This document shows positions 42,506-51,551 of a DNA stretch of 64,000 nucleotides, piece by piece (the first letter of the stretch is position 1; every line of letters starts with the position of its first letter). This DNA is from Flagellimonas hadalis (lineage in GTDB: Bacteria; Bacteroidota; Bacteroidia; Flavobacteriales; Flavobacteriaceae): positions 62,001-126,000 of the forward strand of contig NZ_VNIK02000008.1 of NCBI RefSeq assembly GCF_007785775.2, written 5' to 3'. The notes beneath the pieces are model-generated. The model saw only the letters and a program-made list of their open reading frames with translations, was not told where the DNA came from and did not search any database. Both the position numbers and the translations under genes were made by a program.

Positions 42506-45445
42506 TTAAAGGGTTTCACATTCAAATCGTTCTTTCTTGTTTTGAACGGGTGTACGGGTCTTTCCACCATTTTTCTTTTCGTTCAGCATCATGCCGATCA
42601 ATTGGTTTCTTTCCTTTTTCACAGACTCCCGTAACATTTGGTCCTTTTCCAAATCAAAATAGACTTTACCTTCGATCAAGGTTTTTTCTGCCTTGGCATA
42701 TACGGATAACGGATGGTCGCTCCAAAGCACCATATCTGCCTCCTTGCCTTCTTGGATGCTGCCTACGCGGTCGTCCAAATGCAAAAGTTTGGCAGGGTTA
42801 AGGGTGACCATCTTCCAAGCCTCGATTTCGGACATATCCCCATACTTGACGGTTTTCCCGGCCTCTTGGTTCAGCCTTCTGGACATCTCGGCATCATCAC
42901 TGTTGATGGCTACGGTAACTCCTTGGCTTGCCATGATGGCGGCATTATAGGGGATGGCGTCATTCACTTCATATTTGTAGGCCCACCAATCGCTGAAGGT
43001 GGAACCTCCAACCCCATGCTCGGCCATTTTATCGGCTACTTTGTACCCTTCCAGAATGTGAGTGAAGGTGTTCATGCGGAAGTTGAACTTTTCCGCCACC
43101 TTCATCATCATATTGATCTCACTTTGCACATAGGAGTGGCAACTGATGAACCTTTCCCCATTGAGAATCTCGGCAAGGGTTTCCATTTCCTCATCATAAC
43201 GGAAAGGCTTTCCGCTCTTCTTTTTCGCATCATATTCCTTGGCACGTTGGAAGTAGTCGGTATAGACTTGCTCCACCCCCATACGGGTCTGCGGAAAACG
43301 GGAAAAACTGTTCCAGTTGGACTGTTTCACGTTCTCTCCCAGCGCAAATTTGATGAATTTTGGTGCATTGGGGAATACCAATCCATCTGCGTTTTCCCCC
43401 CATTTTAGGCGTAGGATGGCAGAACGGCCCCCGATCGGGTTGGCAGAACCGTGCAATAATTGGATAGTGGTGACACCACCTGCAAGATTTCTATAAATGT
43501 CCATGTCCGTTGGGTCGATGACATCTTTCATGCGTACTTCCGCGGAAGAATTGTGTCCCCCTTCGTTGATAGCCAAAGCGGCAATGTGCGAATGCTCATC
43601 AATGACCCCTGCAGTAAGGTGCTTTCCAGTGGCATCGACCACAGTGGCCCCTCCTGCTCGAAGGTCTTTACCGACCTTGTCTATCTTTCCATTTTTGATC
43701 AACACATCGGTGTTTTCCAAAATGGCTTCCCCGGTCCATACCGTTGCGTTCTTGAAAAGAATGTTCTCCTGTTTGGGTTTTTCCTTGTATCCAAAACCTA
43801 CATTGGGATAGGAGAGTGCCACCAATTCTGGTTTTTCAGTACTCTTGTCTTCGGATTTTTCTTCGAAGGGGGAAGTTTTCGTCAAATTGGCCATGGTCTC
43901 GTTCCCATTGGGGAGTACCATCTTGCCGCTGATGGTGTTCGATCCAGGAACAACCCGGGCAATCATACGGTAAGAGCCCATATTGTCGTCCGAGAAGGAA
44001 AGGTTCAACCAGTTGTCGGAGAAGTCCATTTTGGAGTCGACCTTGTCATCGCCTTTCTTCAATTCGGCTTTGGGCTTGTCTATGGAACCGGTAAGTGACA
44101 CGGTATAGGTGTTGCCGTTCACGTTGAGGTCATAATTCCCACGGATGTCCACCAAATCCATGGACTGGATGATGTCCTTGGTCCCCTGTACCCAGTTTTC
44201 GTAAAGGATGGTGTTCTCGTCAAAAATTTCGCCGGAAGTGATCAAAAAGTTGGCCTGACTGCCGGTCTGGAGGGACCCGATTTGGCCGGACATGCCCAAA
44301 ATGCTCGCAGGCACTGTGGTCAAGGCTTCCAAAGCCTTGGTCTTGGAAAGTCCATAAGTGATGGCCTTCATCAGTTTTTCCTTCAGGTCGGAAGGCGATT
44401 TCAATTCGTGGAGGGTAATGGAAAATTCCACGCCGTTATCTGCCAATACCTTAGGGTTGGAAGGTGCCAAGTTCCAGTGCCTCATATCTTTCAAGGCGAT
44501 ATATTCGGCTTGATAGGGGTTGGATACATCAAAGGCATCCGGAAAGTTCAAAGGAAGGATCAATTTGGCATTGGTGGCCTTGATGTCGTCAATGCGCTCA
44601 TACTCATCGCCACCGCCCAGGATGGTGTACTGGATGCCGAACAGGTCGCCGATCTTATCGGCCCGCAGCACATTTCCGTTGTCACCTGCAGCAAAGATTT
44701 GGGTCAGTCCCTTGTTGGCGGCCAATGCTTCCAACGAACGGTCCTTGGTATCCACATTGCCCTTGCTGTACCAGTCCAGATCATAGTACAATTGTCTCAT
44801 CAAGGCCATGGCACCCATCAAGGAACCGGGATAGGATTGCCTTTTGGCCACGCTTTTTTCGAAGGAAAAGTATTGTCCGGATTTGTCCGAAAGGATTCTT
44901 TGCGCCTCGGAACCTTCGTCGTTCAATGCGACTAAGAGGCCCGTGCCCCGCGCTATACCGTCCTGAATATGGGCGTTCACCGCACCAAAACCTGCCTTTC
45001 GTAGCTCTTCGGCTTTTTTGGAATCGTAGGAGAAACTGCTCACTGCATTGTTCTCTGGCATGATGTGGTCGTTCCAATAAAACCCTTCCCGCTCTGGGCC
45101 ATATTGGGCCGATCTTCCTGCATTGTTTGCCCTTTCGGGGGTCTTTACCCCAAAATTTGAAAAAATGTCCACAAAGGAAGGGTAGATGGACTTTCCATCA
45201 AGATCTTGGACCACGGCATTCTTGGGAATGCTCACGGACTTCCCAACCTGAACCACTTTGCCGTTCTGGATCAGTAAGGTGCCTTTTTCAATGACCTGTG
45301 TGGGGGTCATATAGATCTTGGCATTGGTGAATGCCGTGTAGTTGTTGTTCTTTGTCTTTACACCGTCATTTTTTGGAAAATAATCTTGTGCGAACAAAGA
45401 AATACCGCCCAAAAGAAAGGACAGTGCCAAGAGTTTAATTTTCAT
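42506..45445 (-). CDS. Exported double amidohydrolase
   Basis: A 979-residue secreted protein (signal MKIKLLALSFLLGGISLFAQ) with two amidohydrolase modules. The N-terminal half (about 30-430) has IYPSFVDIFSNFG where a metal motif should stand and appears inactive. A linker domain follows (about 440-545). The C-terminal half (about 555-950) has an intact site: GVIDEHSHIAALA (HxH), SCHSYVQSE, TFTHILEGYK and NSDDAEMSRR. It resembles imidazolonepropionase or periplasmic dipeptidase-like enzymes. The substrate is unknown. Confidence 0.88.
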   Translation of the reverse strand: MKIKLLALSFLLGGISLFAQDYFPKNDGVKTKNNNYTAFTNAKIYMTPTQVIEKGTLLIQNGKVVQVGKSVSIPKNAVVQDLDGKSIYPSFVDIFSNFGVKTPERANNAGRSAQYGPEREGFYWNDHIMPENNAVSSFSYDSKKAEELRKAGFGAVNAHIQDGIARGTGLLVALNDEGSEAQRILSDKSGQYFSFEKSVAKRQSYPGSLMGAMALMRQLYYDLDWYSKGNVDTKDRSLEALAANKGLTQIFAAGDNGNVLRADKIGDLFGIQYTILGGGDEYERIDDIKATNAKLILPLNFPDAFDVSNPYQAEYIALKDMRHWNLAPSNPKVLADNGVEFSITLHELKSPSDLKEKLMKAITYGLSKTKALEALTTVPASILGMSGQIGSLQTGSQANFLITSGEIFDENTILYENWVQGTKDIIQSMDLVDIRGNYDLNVNGNTYTVSLTGSIDKPKAELKKGDDKVDSKMDFSDNWLNLSFSDDNMGSYRMIARVVPGSNTISGKMVLPNGNETMANLTKTSPFEEKSEDKSTEKPELVALSYPNVGFGYKEKPKQENILFKNATVWTGEAILENTDVLIKNGKIDKVGKDLRAGGATVVDATGKHLTAGVIDEHSHIAALAINEGGHNSSAEVRMKDVIDPTDMDIYRNLAGGVTTIQLLHGSANPIGGRSAILRLKWGENADGLVFPNAPKFIKFALGENVKQSNWNSFSRFPQTRMGVEQVYTDYFQRAKEYDAKKKSGKPFRYDEEMETLAEILNGERFISCHSYVQSEINMMMKVAEKFNFRMNTFTHILEGYKVADKMAEHGVGGSTFSDWWAYKYEVNDAIPYNAAIMASQGVTVAINSDDAEMSRRLNQEAGKTVKYGDMSEIEAWKMVTLNPAKLLHLDDRVGSIQEGKEADMVLWSDHPLSVYAKAEKTLIEGKVYFDLEKDQMLRESVKKERNQLIGMMLNEKKNGGKTRTPVQNKKERFECETL

Positions 45446-45509
45446 AAAGTTATAATTGAATTAGTTTAGCTCGTCTAAATATAAAGGAAGTGTGCATATC
45501 GCACAAGTT

Positions 45510-46586
45510 TCATTCCCTGCTCCCCAGCTGTTTTTGGTGGTTGATCATCAATCCAACGACCGAGTTGTAACTTTTGATCCCCTCCTTTTGGTTGTTCACC
45601 TTCAAAAAAGTGTTGAACACGGCCTTGAAGACAGGCTCCATCGGATTTTCATATTTTTTCCAAAAATCTGCCAATTCCCTGTAATTTTTTTTCACACCGG
45701 GGTTGAGGGCGTCCAAAATGTCATTGTACTTGGGTTCATCCTTATTGTACAGGTCCACAAGGCAATAGCCCAATGCATGGTTGTATGCGGCATATTTGAA
45801 ATAGGGGTCGTCGCTCTGCGATGTGACCAAAAACCCTATGAAATTGGTGGCATCCTCAGCGGAATAGCCCAATTGATGCCCCACTTCGTGCCCGCTCACG
45901 GCCGCCAACCGGAACAGGGGGATCATGCCGTTTACCTGTGCCTCATTGGTAAAAGGGTTGAGATAGCCTCCATATCCCATATAAGTCAGGGGAAGGCTGT
46001 ACAGTGATGATTTCAGGCTTGGGGTTTCATACTTAAAATAGGGATACTGTTTTTGTAAGAGATGGTACGCCTTTTCCGTTTTTTTGAAGACTTCCTTTCT
46101 GGGGTATGGCACTTGGACAGGGGAAAGGCTGTCCCCAGTGATTTCATGTTGATAGTGGTTGGCCCTTTCTGCGAGATATTCGGTGAAGTCCACCAACTCA
46201 TCGAGGGTATATTCACGTGCTATGCCCAACCGCCATGTGATGGGCTGTCGATAATAGTTGAGTCCCCAAAGTATGTGGAACGCAAAATAGGCGATGGAGA
46301 GCACCATCAAGATGTCTTTGAAAAAAAGAAGTGGCTTCTTTTTGATGGTCTTCCAATGTCGGTAACAATACCTGATGGCCATTACGGTCAAGGCGGTATA
46401 GATCAGGTCCCCGAAAGAAAAGGGAATCCATCCGAAGAGCGTCCGCAGCGATTGGGAGATATAAGGATAGATCCCATTGCTGTAATAATTCTCGACGAAG
46501 AGGGGATAGCTGCCCATCCATTTGACCAATATGATTTGGACCGGAAGCGCAATGGCTAGGATTGTTTTCGTTTTTTGTCCCATCAA
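45510..46586 (-). CDS. DUF3810 membrane metallopeptidase-like protein
   Basis: A 358-residue protein with about three N-terminal membrane spans and a C-terminal zincin-like domain holding SGHEVGHQLGYSAEDATNFIGFL (HExxH near residue 227, with a downstream Glu in SAEDATN). The segment YMGYGGYLNPFTNEAQVNG is typical of DUF3810. A zinc peptidase activity is plausible but unproven. It is separated from the PPIase gene by a terminator, with no promoter of consensus quality seen. Confidence 0.87.
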   Translation of the reverse strand: MMGQKTKTILAIALPVQIILVKWMGSYPLFVENYYSNGIYPYISQSLRTLFGWIPFSFGDLIYTALTVMAIRYCYRHWKTIKKKPLLFFKDILMVLSIAYFAFHILWGLNYYRQPITWRLGIAREYTLDELVDFTEYLAERANHYQHEITGDSLSPVQVPYPRKEVFKKTEKAYHLLQKQYPYFKYETPSLKSSLYSLPLTYMGYGGYLNPFTNEAQVNGMIPLFRLAAVSGHEVGHQLGYSAEDATNFIGFLVTSQSDDPYFKYAAYNHALGYCLVDLYNKDEPKYNDILDALNPGVKKNYRELADFWKKYENPMEPVFKAVFNTFLKVNNQKEGIKSYNSVVGLMINHQKQLGSRE

Positions 46587-46621
46587 TATAACAAAGCGAA
46601 AATAGGTGTGGCCATAAATGG

Positions 46622-46651
46622 AAAAGCCGCACGGAAAAGTACGGCTTTTTT
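46622..46651 (-). terminator. Terminator after the cyclophilin-FKBP gene
   Basis: AAAAGCCG and CGGCTTTT are complementary arms around 12 bases (46622-46649), 18 bases past the stop at 46670. On the minus strand the T run is short (CTTTTC). Confidence 0.5.
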
Positions 46652-46669
46652 AGGTTCATTTGCTGGTTT

Positions 46670-47776
46670 TTAATCTTGGATTCCCACAACCTCTAGGTCA
46701 AAGACCAATGTGGAGCCTCCAGGAATAGGACCGTAGTCGTTGTCACCATACCCCAAATGTGGTGGGATGAACAAACGAATTTTGTCGCCCACTTTCATGG
46801 TAAGCAGTCCTTCCCTAAAGCCAGCAGCCAATTGGGCATCTGGGCTGTAATCCATGGGGTAGGGTACGTATCCTCCCTGATCTCTTTTTCCAGGGTTCAC
46901 TTGGTTGAACTTTTCGGCAATTTCCAGGATGTTGGTGTCGAACAGTTCGCCATTGGATAACCAGCCGGCATAGTTCACCATTACTTTTTGGCCAAATTTG
47001 GGATGTTCACCATCACCTTCTTTCAATTTCAGTATTTTCAAACCAGAAGGTGTTTCCTCGGCCTCGGCCATTTGTGCGGTAAATTCAGCGACCCAATCCT
47101 CTTTCATTTTTTTGAAAGCGGCTTCTTCAGCTTTTGCTTCTTCAAAGTAGTCGCCCATCACCTTTACGGCATCGAATTTTTTGGCCTCTTTGCCATTTCG
47201 TACAATCTCGACCTTGTTCATCACCACATCCACCTTTGGCCTGTCACCAGGGCCCGTTTCCACATTGGCGATGGAGTCAACGACCTCCATTCCTTTGACC
47301 ACTTCCCCAAAAACGGTGTGTTTGCCATTGAGCCAAGGGGTTTCTTTGTGGGTGATGAAGAACTGGCTGCTGTTGGTCTTTGGGCCTCGGTTGGCCATGG
47401 AGATGATCCCTTTTTTGGAGTGGGACAGCGAGTCGTGGATCTCATCCTTGAAGGTATATCCAATATTTCCACTGCCTGTACCTGAGGGATCGCCGCCCTG
47501 GATCATAAAATCTTTGATGACTCTGTGGAAAACAATGCCATCGTAGAACTTTTTTTCTTTGTATTCGTCATTCACAAAGGGGTTGTTCCCTTCTGCCAAG
47601 GATACGAAGTTGGCTACCGTGACCGGGGTCTTTTCGTATTCCAGTTTGACGATGATGTCACCTTTGGTGGTCTGGATGTCGGCAAAGATGCCATCCCCCA
47701 GATCAGCATGTTTGCTGGACTTGCACCCCAAAATGACCAAGGAGAACAGGGTTATGATGTAAAGTGATTGTTTCAT
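46670..47776 (-). CDS. Cyclophilin-FKBP fusion peptidyl-prolyl isomerase (lipoprotein)
   Basis: A 368-residue lipoprotein (lipobox LVILGC) with two different prolyl isomerase folds. Residues about 30-185 are a cyclophilin (FYDGIVFHRVIKDFMIQGGDPSGTGSG, NSSQFFIT). A helical linker follows (about 195-240). Residues about 245-368 are an FKBP (VMVNYAGWLSNGELFDTN, MKVGDKIRLFIPPHLGYG, GSTLVFDLEVVGI). The two classes have unrelated folds, so this is a gene fusion, seen also in other Bacteroidota. Envelope folding is the probable role. It is followed in the genome by gldI, another FKBP, and both may form one operon. Confidence 0.92.
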   Translation of the reverse strand: MKQSLYIITLFSLVILGCKSSKHADLGDGIFADIQTTKGDIIVKLEYEKTPVTVANFVSLAEGNNPFVNDEYKEKKFYDGIVFHRVIKDFMIQGGDPSGTGSGNIGYTFKDEIHDSLSHSKKGIISMANRGPKTNSSQFFITHKETPWLNGKHTVFGEVVKGMEVVDSIANVETGPGDRPKVDVVMNKVEIVRNGKEAKKFDAVKVMGDYFEEAKAEEAAFKKMKEDWVAEFTAQMAEAEETPSGLKILKLKEGDGEHPKFGQKVMVNYAGWLSNGELFDTNILEIAEKFNQVNPGKRDQGGYVPYPMDYSPDAQLAAGFREGLLTMKVGDKIRLFIPPHLGYGDNDYGPIPGGSTLVFDLEVVGIQD

Positions 47777-47789
47777 TGTGTGTATGGAT

Positions 47790-48338
47790 TTAGTTTAAAC
47801 TGTCTTTATGGATAATGATCGTATGTAGTTCCACCGAAGATTTCAATGGCGTCCGTGGGCCAATGGCCTTATTGTCTCCCTGATAGCCATAGGCTTGCAA
47901 TGAGGGGAATATGAACGTGGCCTTCTCGTTGATTTTGAGGAGTTTAACTGCATTTTGGAGCCCAGGGAACAATTGCTGTTTGTCCACTACGTGCGATGTC
48001 GGACCTATTTCTTCAGCGGTATAAATGGTGTCGTTTTGCAATGACATCAGATTGTAGGAAAACAATATCTGGTCCTCTGTTTTGGGCAGATAGGTGGCCG
48101 TATCGTTTTTTGTTTCATAATAATACCAGAAACCATTGGGACTGGTACTATATTCGTGCAGCGTGTCCTTGGCCATGAGTTCTTTGATCATTTCCTCTTC
48201 CTTGGCCAACAATTGTTTGCTCCGTTCTATGGATTCCTTGTAAAAGCTGCCAGATTTTACTTCCACCGGTTTTCGTGGTTCCGGGCCTCTGCAACTGGCA
48301 AAAGCGAGTACGGCGATGCATAAAACGACAATTCTCAT
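47790..48338 (-). CDS. gldI: Gliding motility lipoprotein GldI (FKBP-type isomerase)
   Basis: A 182-residue lipoprotein (lipobox LAFASC) with one FKBP domain (about 80-182: FSYNLMSLQNDTIYTAEEIG, KINEKATFIFPSLQAYGYQG, LHTIIIHKD). The N-terminal part (CRGPEPRKPVEVKSGS, FYKESIERSKQLL) and the FKBP match GldI, a periplasmic foldase required for gliding and linked to the type IX secretion system. Its start overlaps the nrnA stop by four bases (ATGA), so the nrnA-gldI-PPIase genes are likely coupled. Confidence 0.88.
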   Translation of the reverse strand: MRIVVLCIAVLAFASCRGPEPRKPVEVKSGSFYKESIERSKQLLAKEEEMIKELMAKDTLHEYSTSPNGFWYYYETKNDTATYLPKTEDQILFSYNLMSLQNDTIYTAEEIGPTSHVVDKQQLFPGLQNAVKLLKINEKATFIFPSLQAYGYQGDNKAIGPRTPLKSSVELHTIIIHKDSLN

Positions 48339-49351
48339 GGGTTCAATCGGCTTTTATAGGTTTTCAGGATGGTGTTGAACTGGTCAATGGTCTCTTCCAT
48401 ACTTAGGTCACTTTTGCCACCAGCGGCATTGTCGTGTCCGCCGCCCTGAAAATGTTTTCGGGCAAATTCGTTCACCGAAAAGTCCCCAACGGAGCGCAGG
48501 GATATTTTGATGATGCCTTCTTCTTTGTTTTCAATAAAGATCAAGGCAAAAACAATGTCTTCCAAGGTAAGTCCGTAGTTCACAAATCCTTCCGTGTCCC
48601 CTTTCTTGAAATCGTGGGCATCCAGTTCTTCCTGCGTGAGGGTGATGTATGCCGTCCGATATTCGGGCAGGATGACCATATTGCTCAGGGCAACGCCCAG
48701 CAGGTGCAATCGGGATGGCGAATTGGTATCGAACACCTGCCTGTGGATCTCCATGTTCTCCGCACCTTTGTCTATCAGCTCGGCCACTACGCGATGTGTT
48801 TTGCTCGATGTGGACCGGTACTTGAAAGAACCGGTATCCGTCATGATGCCCGTGTAGAGGTTGGTGGCAATTTCCTTGGTCACCTGCTCGGCTCCGCCCA
48901 AAAAATCGATGAAATTATAGACCATCTCGCAGGTAGAACTCATGCTGACATCGGAATAGGTCACCCTGGCATAATCACTGGGTTGCTGGTGATGGTCTAT
49001 CATGATGAAATCGGCCTTGGCCGCCCTCAATGCGGATTCCATTTGGCCCACTCGGGACAGGTCGTTGAAATCCAAAGTGAAGATAACGGAGGATTCATCC
49101 AACAACCGCTGTGCCCTTTGGGCCTCCCATTCAAAATTGATGACCGTTTCGTTGCACGGCATCCATTTCAGGAACTTGGGGTAATCGTTCGGGGCAATTA
49201 CATGGACCATGTGGCCCATTCCCTTCAAAAAACCATAGAGTGCCAAGCAAGAGCCCATTGCATCGCCATCGGGATTTTTATGAGGGACGATCACAATTTT
49301 TTGAGGCTGGGAAAGTATCGACTTTACTGTCGTGATATCCGCTGAATTCAT
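48335..49351 (-). CDS. nrnA: DHH-family nanoRNase / pAp phosphatase NrnA
   Basis: Degrades 2-5 base RNA oligomers and dephosphorylates 3'-phosphoadenosine 5'-phosphate. From MNSADITTVKSILSQPQKIVIVPHKNPDGD at 49351 the product is 338 residues, the usual length. The DHH domain has HKNPDGDA, DFNDLSR and IMIDHHQQ; the DHHA1 domain ends with the GGGHDNAAGG motif. A longer frame would begin at 49393, but an exact -7 promoter element lies between (49357-49364). Confidence 0.93.
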   Translation of the reverse strand: MNSADITTVKSILSQPQKIVIVPHKNPDGDAMGSCLALYGFLKGMGHMVHVIAPNDYPKFLKWMPCNETVINFEWEAQRAQRLLDESSVIFTLDFNDLSRVGQMESALRAAKADFIMIDHHQQPSDYARVTYSDVSMSSTCEMVYNFIDFLGGAEQVTKEIATNLYTGIMTDTGSFKYRSTSSKTHRVVAELIDKGAENMEIHRQVFDTNSPSRLHLLGVALSNMVILPEYRTAYITLTQEELDAHDFKKGDTEGFVNYGLTLEDIVFALIFIENKEEGIIKISLRSVGDFSVNEFARKHFQGGGHDNAAGGKSDLSMEETIDQFNTILKTYKSRLNP

Positions 49352-49356
49352 GCGGC

Positions 49357-49364
49357 CAAATATA
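49357..49364 (-). promoter_or_regulatory. Possible nrnA promoter, -7 element
   Basis: The minus strand reads TATATTTG (TAnnTTTG), ending only five bases before the ATG at 49351. No -33 TTG. A leaderless transcript is implied. Confidence 0.4.
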
Positions 49365-49399
49365 CAATAATATAATATAGAGGTAACTTGCATTATCCT

Positions 49400-49407
49400 T
49401 ATTTTTG
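49400..49407 (+). promoter_or_regulatory. Possible promoter of the PhoD-like gene, -7 element
   Basis: TATTTTTG matches TAnnTTTG, 18 bases before the ATG at 49426. No -33 TTG at normal distance. Confidence 0.45.
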
Positions 49408-49425
49408 AACCTCTAAACCCTATTA

Positions 49426-50460
49426 ATGAAGCACACTTCCGTTTTGTTCGCCCTTCTGGTCCTCTTCATGGGATGCAAAAGGAAAGAAGGGAAACAACCC
49501 TTGAAAAAAGAAAAGGAACAGCCTGATTTTGTGGTGGCCTTCGGGTCGTGCAATATGCCACAGGAACCCAATTCATTTTGGGATGATGTGGTGGCCGAAA
49601 ACCCTGATGTGTGGATCTGGGGCGGTGATATTGTCTATGCCGATACGGACGATGTGGATAGGATCAGGGCCATTTATGCGATGCAGGATACGGTACAGGG
49701 CTATGCCCGATTGAAGGCCGAGGTTCCCATCATCGGGACTTGGGACGATCATGATTTTGGAATCAATGATGGTGGCTCGGGATTTGCCATTAAAAAAGAA
49801 AGTCAGCAGGTGTTCTTGGATTTTATGGGAGTGCCTTTGGATAGTGAAAGAAGGAATCGCGAAGGAGTCTACGCCTCGCATGAATTTGAATTGCCTCAGG
49901 GAAAAGTGAAGGTCATTGTTTTGGACACCAGATATTTCCGAAGTGACCTGATTAGGGACGAAGACCCCAGAAGAAGATATAGGCCCAATACCGAGGATGG
50001 CGCCACCATACTCGGGGATGCCCAATGGGAGTGGTTGCAGGGCGAGTTGGCCCATTCCGATGCGGATTTCAATCTGATCATGTCCAGCATACAGATATTG
50101 TCCGGAGAGCATGGTTTTGAGACCTGGGGCAATTTTCCTGATGAGGTCGAAAAATTGGAAACCATGATCGTGGACTCAGGGGCTAAGGGAGTTATCATTT
50201 TGTCAGGGGACCGTCACATCTCTGAATTTTCAAGGGCCAACATCACTGGGTTGCCCTATCCCTTGATCGATTTTACGAGCAGTGGACTGACCCATTCCTA
50301 TTCCAGCTTCAGTGGAGAGCCCAACAAATATCGGGTTGGTGAGGTGGTTTCGGATAAAAGTTACGGGATCATCGACCTATATTTCAAAGAGAAAGAGGCC
50401 CACATGAAGATCATGGGCGACAACGGAGCTGTGCTTCAGGAGTTAAAACAAACCTATTAA
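49426..50460 (+). CDS. PhoD-like alkaline phosphatase (lipoprotein)
   Basis: A 344-residue lipoprotein (lipobox LFMGC). The metallophosphatase core is complete: [51 protein letters not shown] and [12 protein letters not shown]. PhoD-type enzymes are calcium/iron phosphodiesterases and phosphomonoesterases that release phosphate outside the inner membrane. The preceding element is a -7 box; no PhoB-like site was seen. Confidence 0.9.
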   Translation: MKHTSVLFALLVLFMGCKRKEGKQPLKKEKEQPDFVVAFGSCNMPQEPNSFWDDVVAENPDVWIWGGDIVYADTDDVDRIRAIYAMQDTVQGYARLKAEVPIIGTWDDHDFGINDGGSGFAIKKESQQVFLDFMGVPLDSERRNREGVYASHEFELPQGKVKVIVLDTRYFRSDLIRDEDPRRRYRPNTEDGATILGDAQWEWLQGELAHSDADFNLIMSSIQILSGEHGFETWGNFPDEVEKLETMIVDSGAKGVIILSGDRHISEFSRANITGLPYPLIDFTSSGLTHSYSSFSGEPNKYRVGEVVSDKSYGIIDLYFKEKEAHMKIMGDNGAVLQELKQTY

Positions 50461-50463
50461 GCC

Positions 50464-50493
50464 TTGCCCGTTGTTCCAAAAACTGTACTTTTG
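50464..50493 (+). promoter_or_regulatory. Promoter of ndk
   Basis: TTG (50464-50466), 19 bases, TACTTTTG (50486-50493): both Bacteroidota elements at ideal spacing; start codon at 50511. Confidence 0.75.
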
Positions 50494-50510
50494 CGCAAAA
50501 TTTAAAGAAA

Positions 50511-50930
50511 ATGACGGGAAATAGAACGTTTACCATGATCAAGCCAGATGCTGTTGAAAACGGGTACATCGGTGCGATTTTGGAAAAAATAACGGCTGCC
50601 GGATTCAAGATCGTGGCCATGAAGTACACCCAATTGAGCCAAAGGGATGCAGAGGAATTCTACGGCATCCACAGGGAGCGTCCTTTCTTTGGTGAATTGG
50701 TCGAGTTTATGACCAGGGGTCCCATTGTGGCCGCCATATTGGAGAAGGACAATGCCGTTGATGATTTTCGTGCCTTGATCGGTGCCACCAACCCGGCCGA
50801 AGCTGCCGAGGGCACTATCCGTAAATTGTATGCTGCCAGCATCGGTGAGAACGCCATCCATGGATCGGACAGCGATGAGAACGCTGCCATCGAAGGTGCT
50901 TTCCACTTTTCTGGAAGGGAAGTGTTCTAA
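50511..50930 (+). CDS. ndk: Nucleoside-diphosphate kinase
   Basis: Balances nucleoside di- and triphosphates through a phosphohistidine. The 139 residues contain [11 protein letters not shown], the Kpn-loop region, and active-site H117 in [10 protein letters not shown]. The length is normal for the short bacterial form. Cytoplasmic, usually a tetramer or hexamer. It is a single-gene unit with the best-matching promoter in the window and its own terminator. Confidence 0.96.
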   Translation: MTGNRTFTMIKPDAVENGYIGAILEKITAAGFKIVAMKYTQLSQRDAEEFYGIHRERPFFGELVEFMTRGPIVAAILEKDNAVDDFRALIGATNPAEAAEGTIRKLYAASIGENAIHGSDSDENAAIEGAFHFSGREVF

Positions 50931-50945
50931 TTTGAACCAAAGATA

Positions 50946-51551
50946 TCAAGAAGAAGCCGCTCCATTGGAGTGGCTTTTTTTATTGGAGAACAGCAGCAAT
51001 TCCTCTTGACTTCCTGTCGGCATCACTTTTCCAATTTCTTGGAACCCCAACTTTCCCAGTAGTTGGCAAGACCGATTATTGGATGGAAGGACGATGGCGA
51101 GCACTTCATCAAAACCCAATTTGGATCGGGCGTGTTCCATAAGCGCTTTGCCGGCCTCCAACATCAAACCTTTTCCTTCATGATCTGGTAACAGGGCAAA
51201 ACCGATGTCCGGATGGTCCAGATAATCTCGTTTCAAGAATCCGCACAGGCCTATCGGGACCATGGTTTCCTTGAAGCATAGCTTATACAGTCCAAAACTG
51301 TTGGTCTGGTAAGAATTCGTCAGGCTTTTCTGGATATAGTTTTCCGCGTCTTCCATTGAATATATTCCCTTGTCCCCAATAAATTGGATCCATGTAGGAC
51401 TGTTCAACAATTCCAAAATGAATGTGGCATCGGAAAGTTCTGCTTCTGAAATGACGAGCCGTTCTGTGGATAGGATGACTTTCACGAGTGATGAAGGATC
51501 AATATCAACGAAGCACCAATTTCTTGACCAGTTCCCGGCCCAGTTCCTCAT
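50946..51551 (-). CDS. GNAT family N-acetyltransferase
   Basis: A RimJ-like acetyltransferase. Motifs seen: TERLVISEAELSDATFILELLNSP, MEDAENYI, PIGLCGFLKRDYLDHPDIGFALLPDHEGKG with acetyl-CoA loop EGKGLMLEAGKALMEHA, and NRSCQLLGKLGFQEIG. Target unknown. The ATG at 51551 overlaps the DUF721 gene by 47 bases; a GTG at 51485 just before the conserved TERLV region is an alternative start. The C-terminal SHSNGAASS is encoded within the ndk terminator. Confidence 0.85.
   Translation of the reverse strand: MRNWAGNWSRNWCFVDIDPSSLVKVILSTERLVISEAELSDATFILELLNSPTWIQFIGDKGIYSMEDAENYIQKSLTNSYQTNSFGLYKLCFKETMVPIGLCGFLKRDYLDHPDIGFALLPDHEGKGLMLEAGKALMEHARSKLGFDEVLAIVLPSNNRSCQLLGKLGFQEIGKVMPTGSQEELLLFSNKKSHSNGAASS
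50955..50981 (+). terminator. ndk terminator, inside the opposite coding end
   Basis: AGCCGCTCC pairs with GGAGTGGCT (nine pairs, one G-U) around ATT, followed by TTTTTT. On the minus strand the same bases code for the last residues of the GNAT protein. Confidence 0.8.

Noticed and set aside
48434..49345. Plus-strand open frame of 303 codons opposite nrnA
   Set aside because: The DHH, DHHA1 and GGGHDNAAGG motifs of nrnA account for the sequence.
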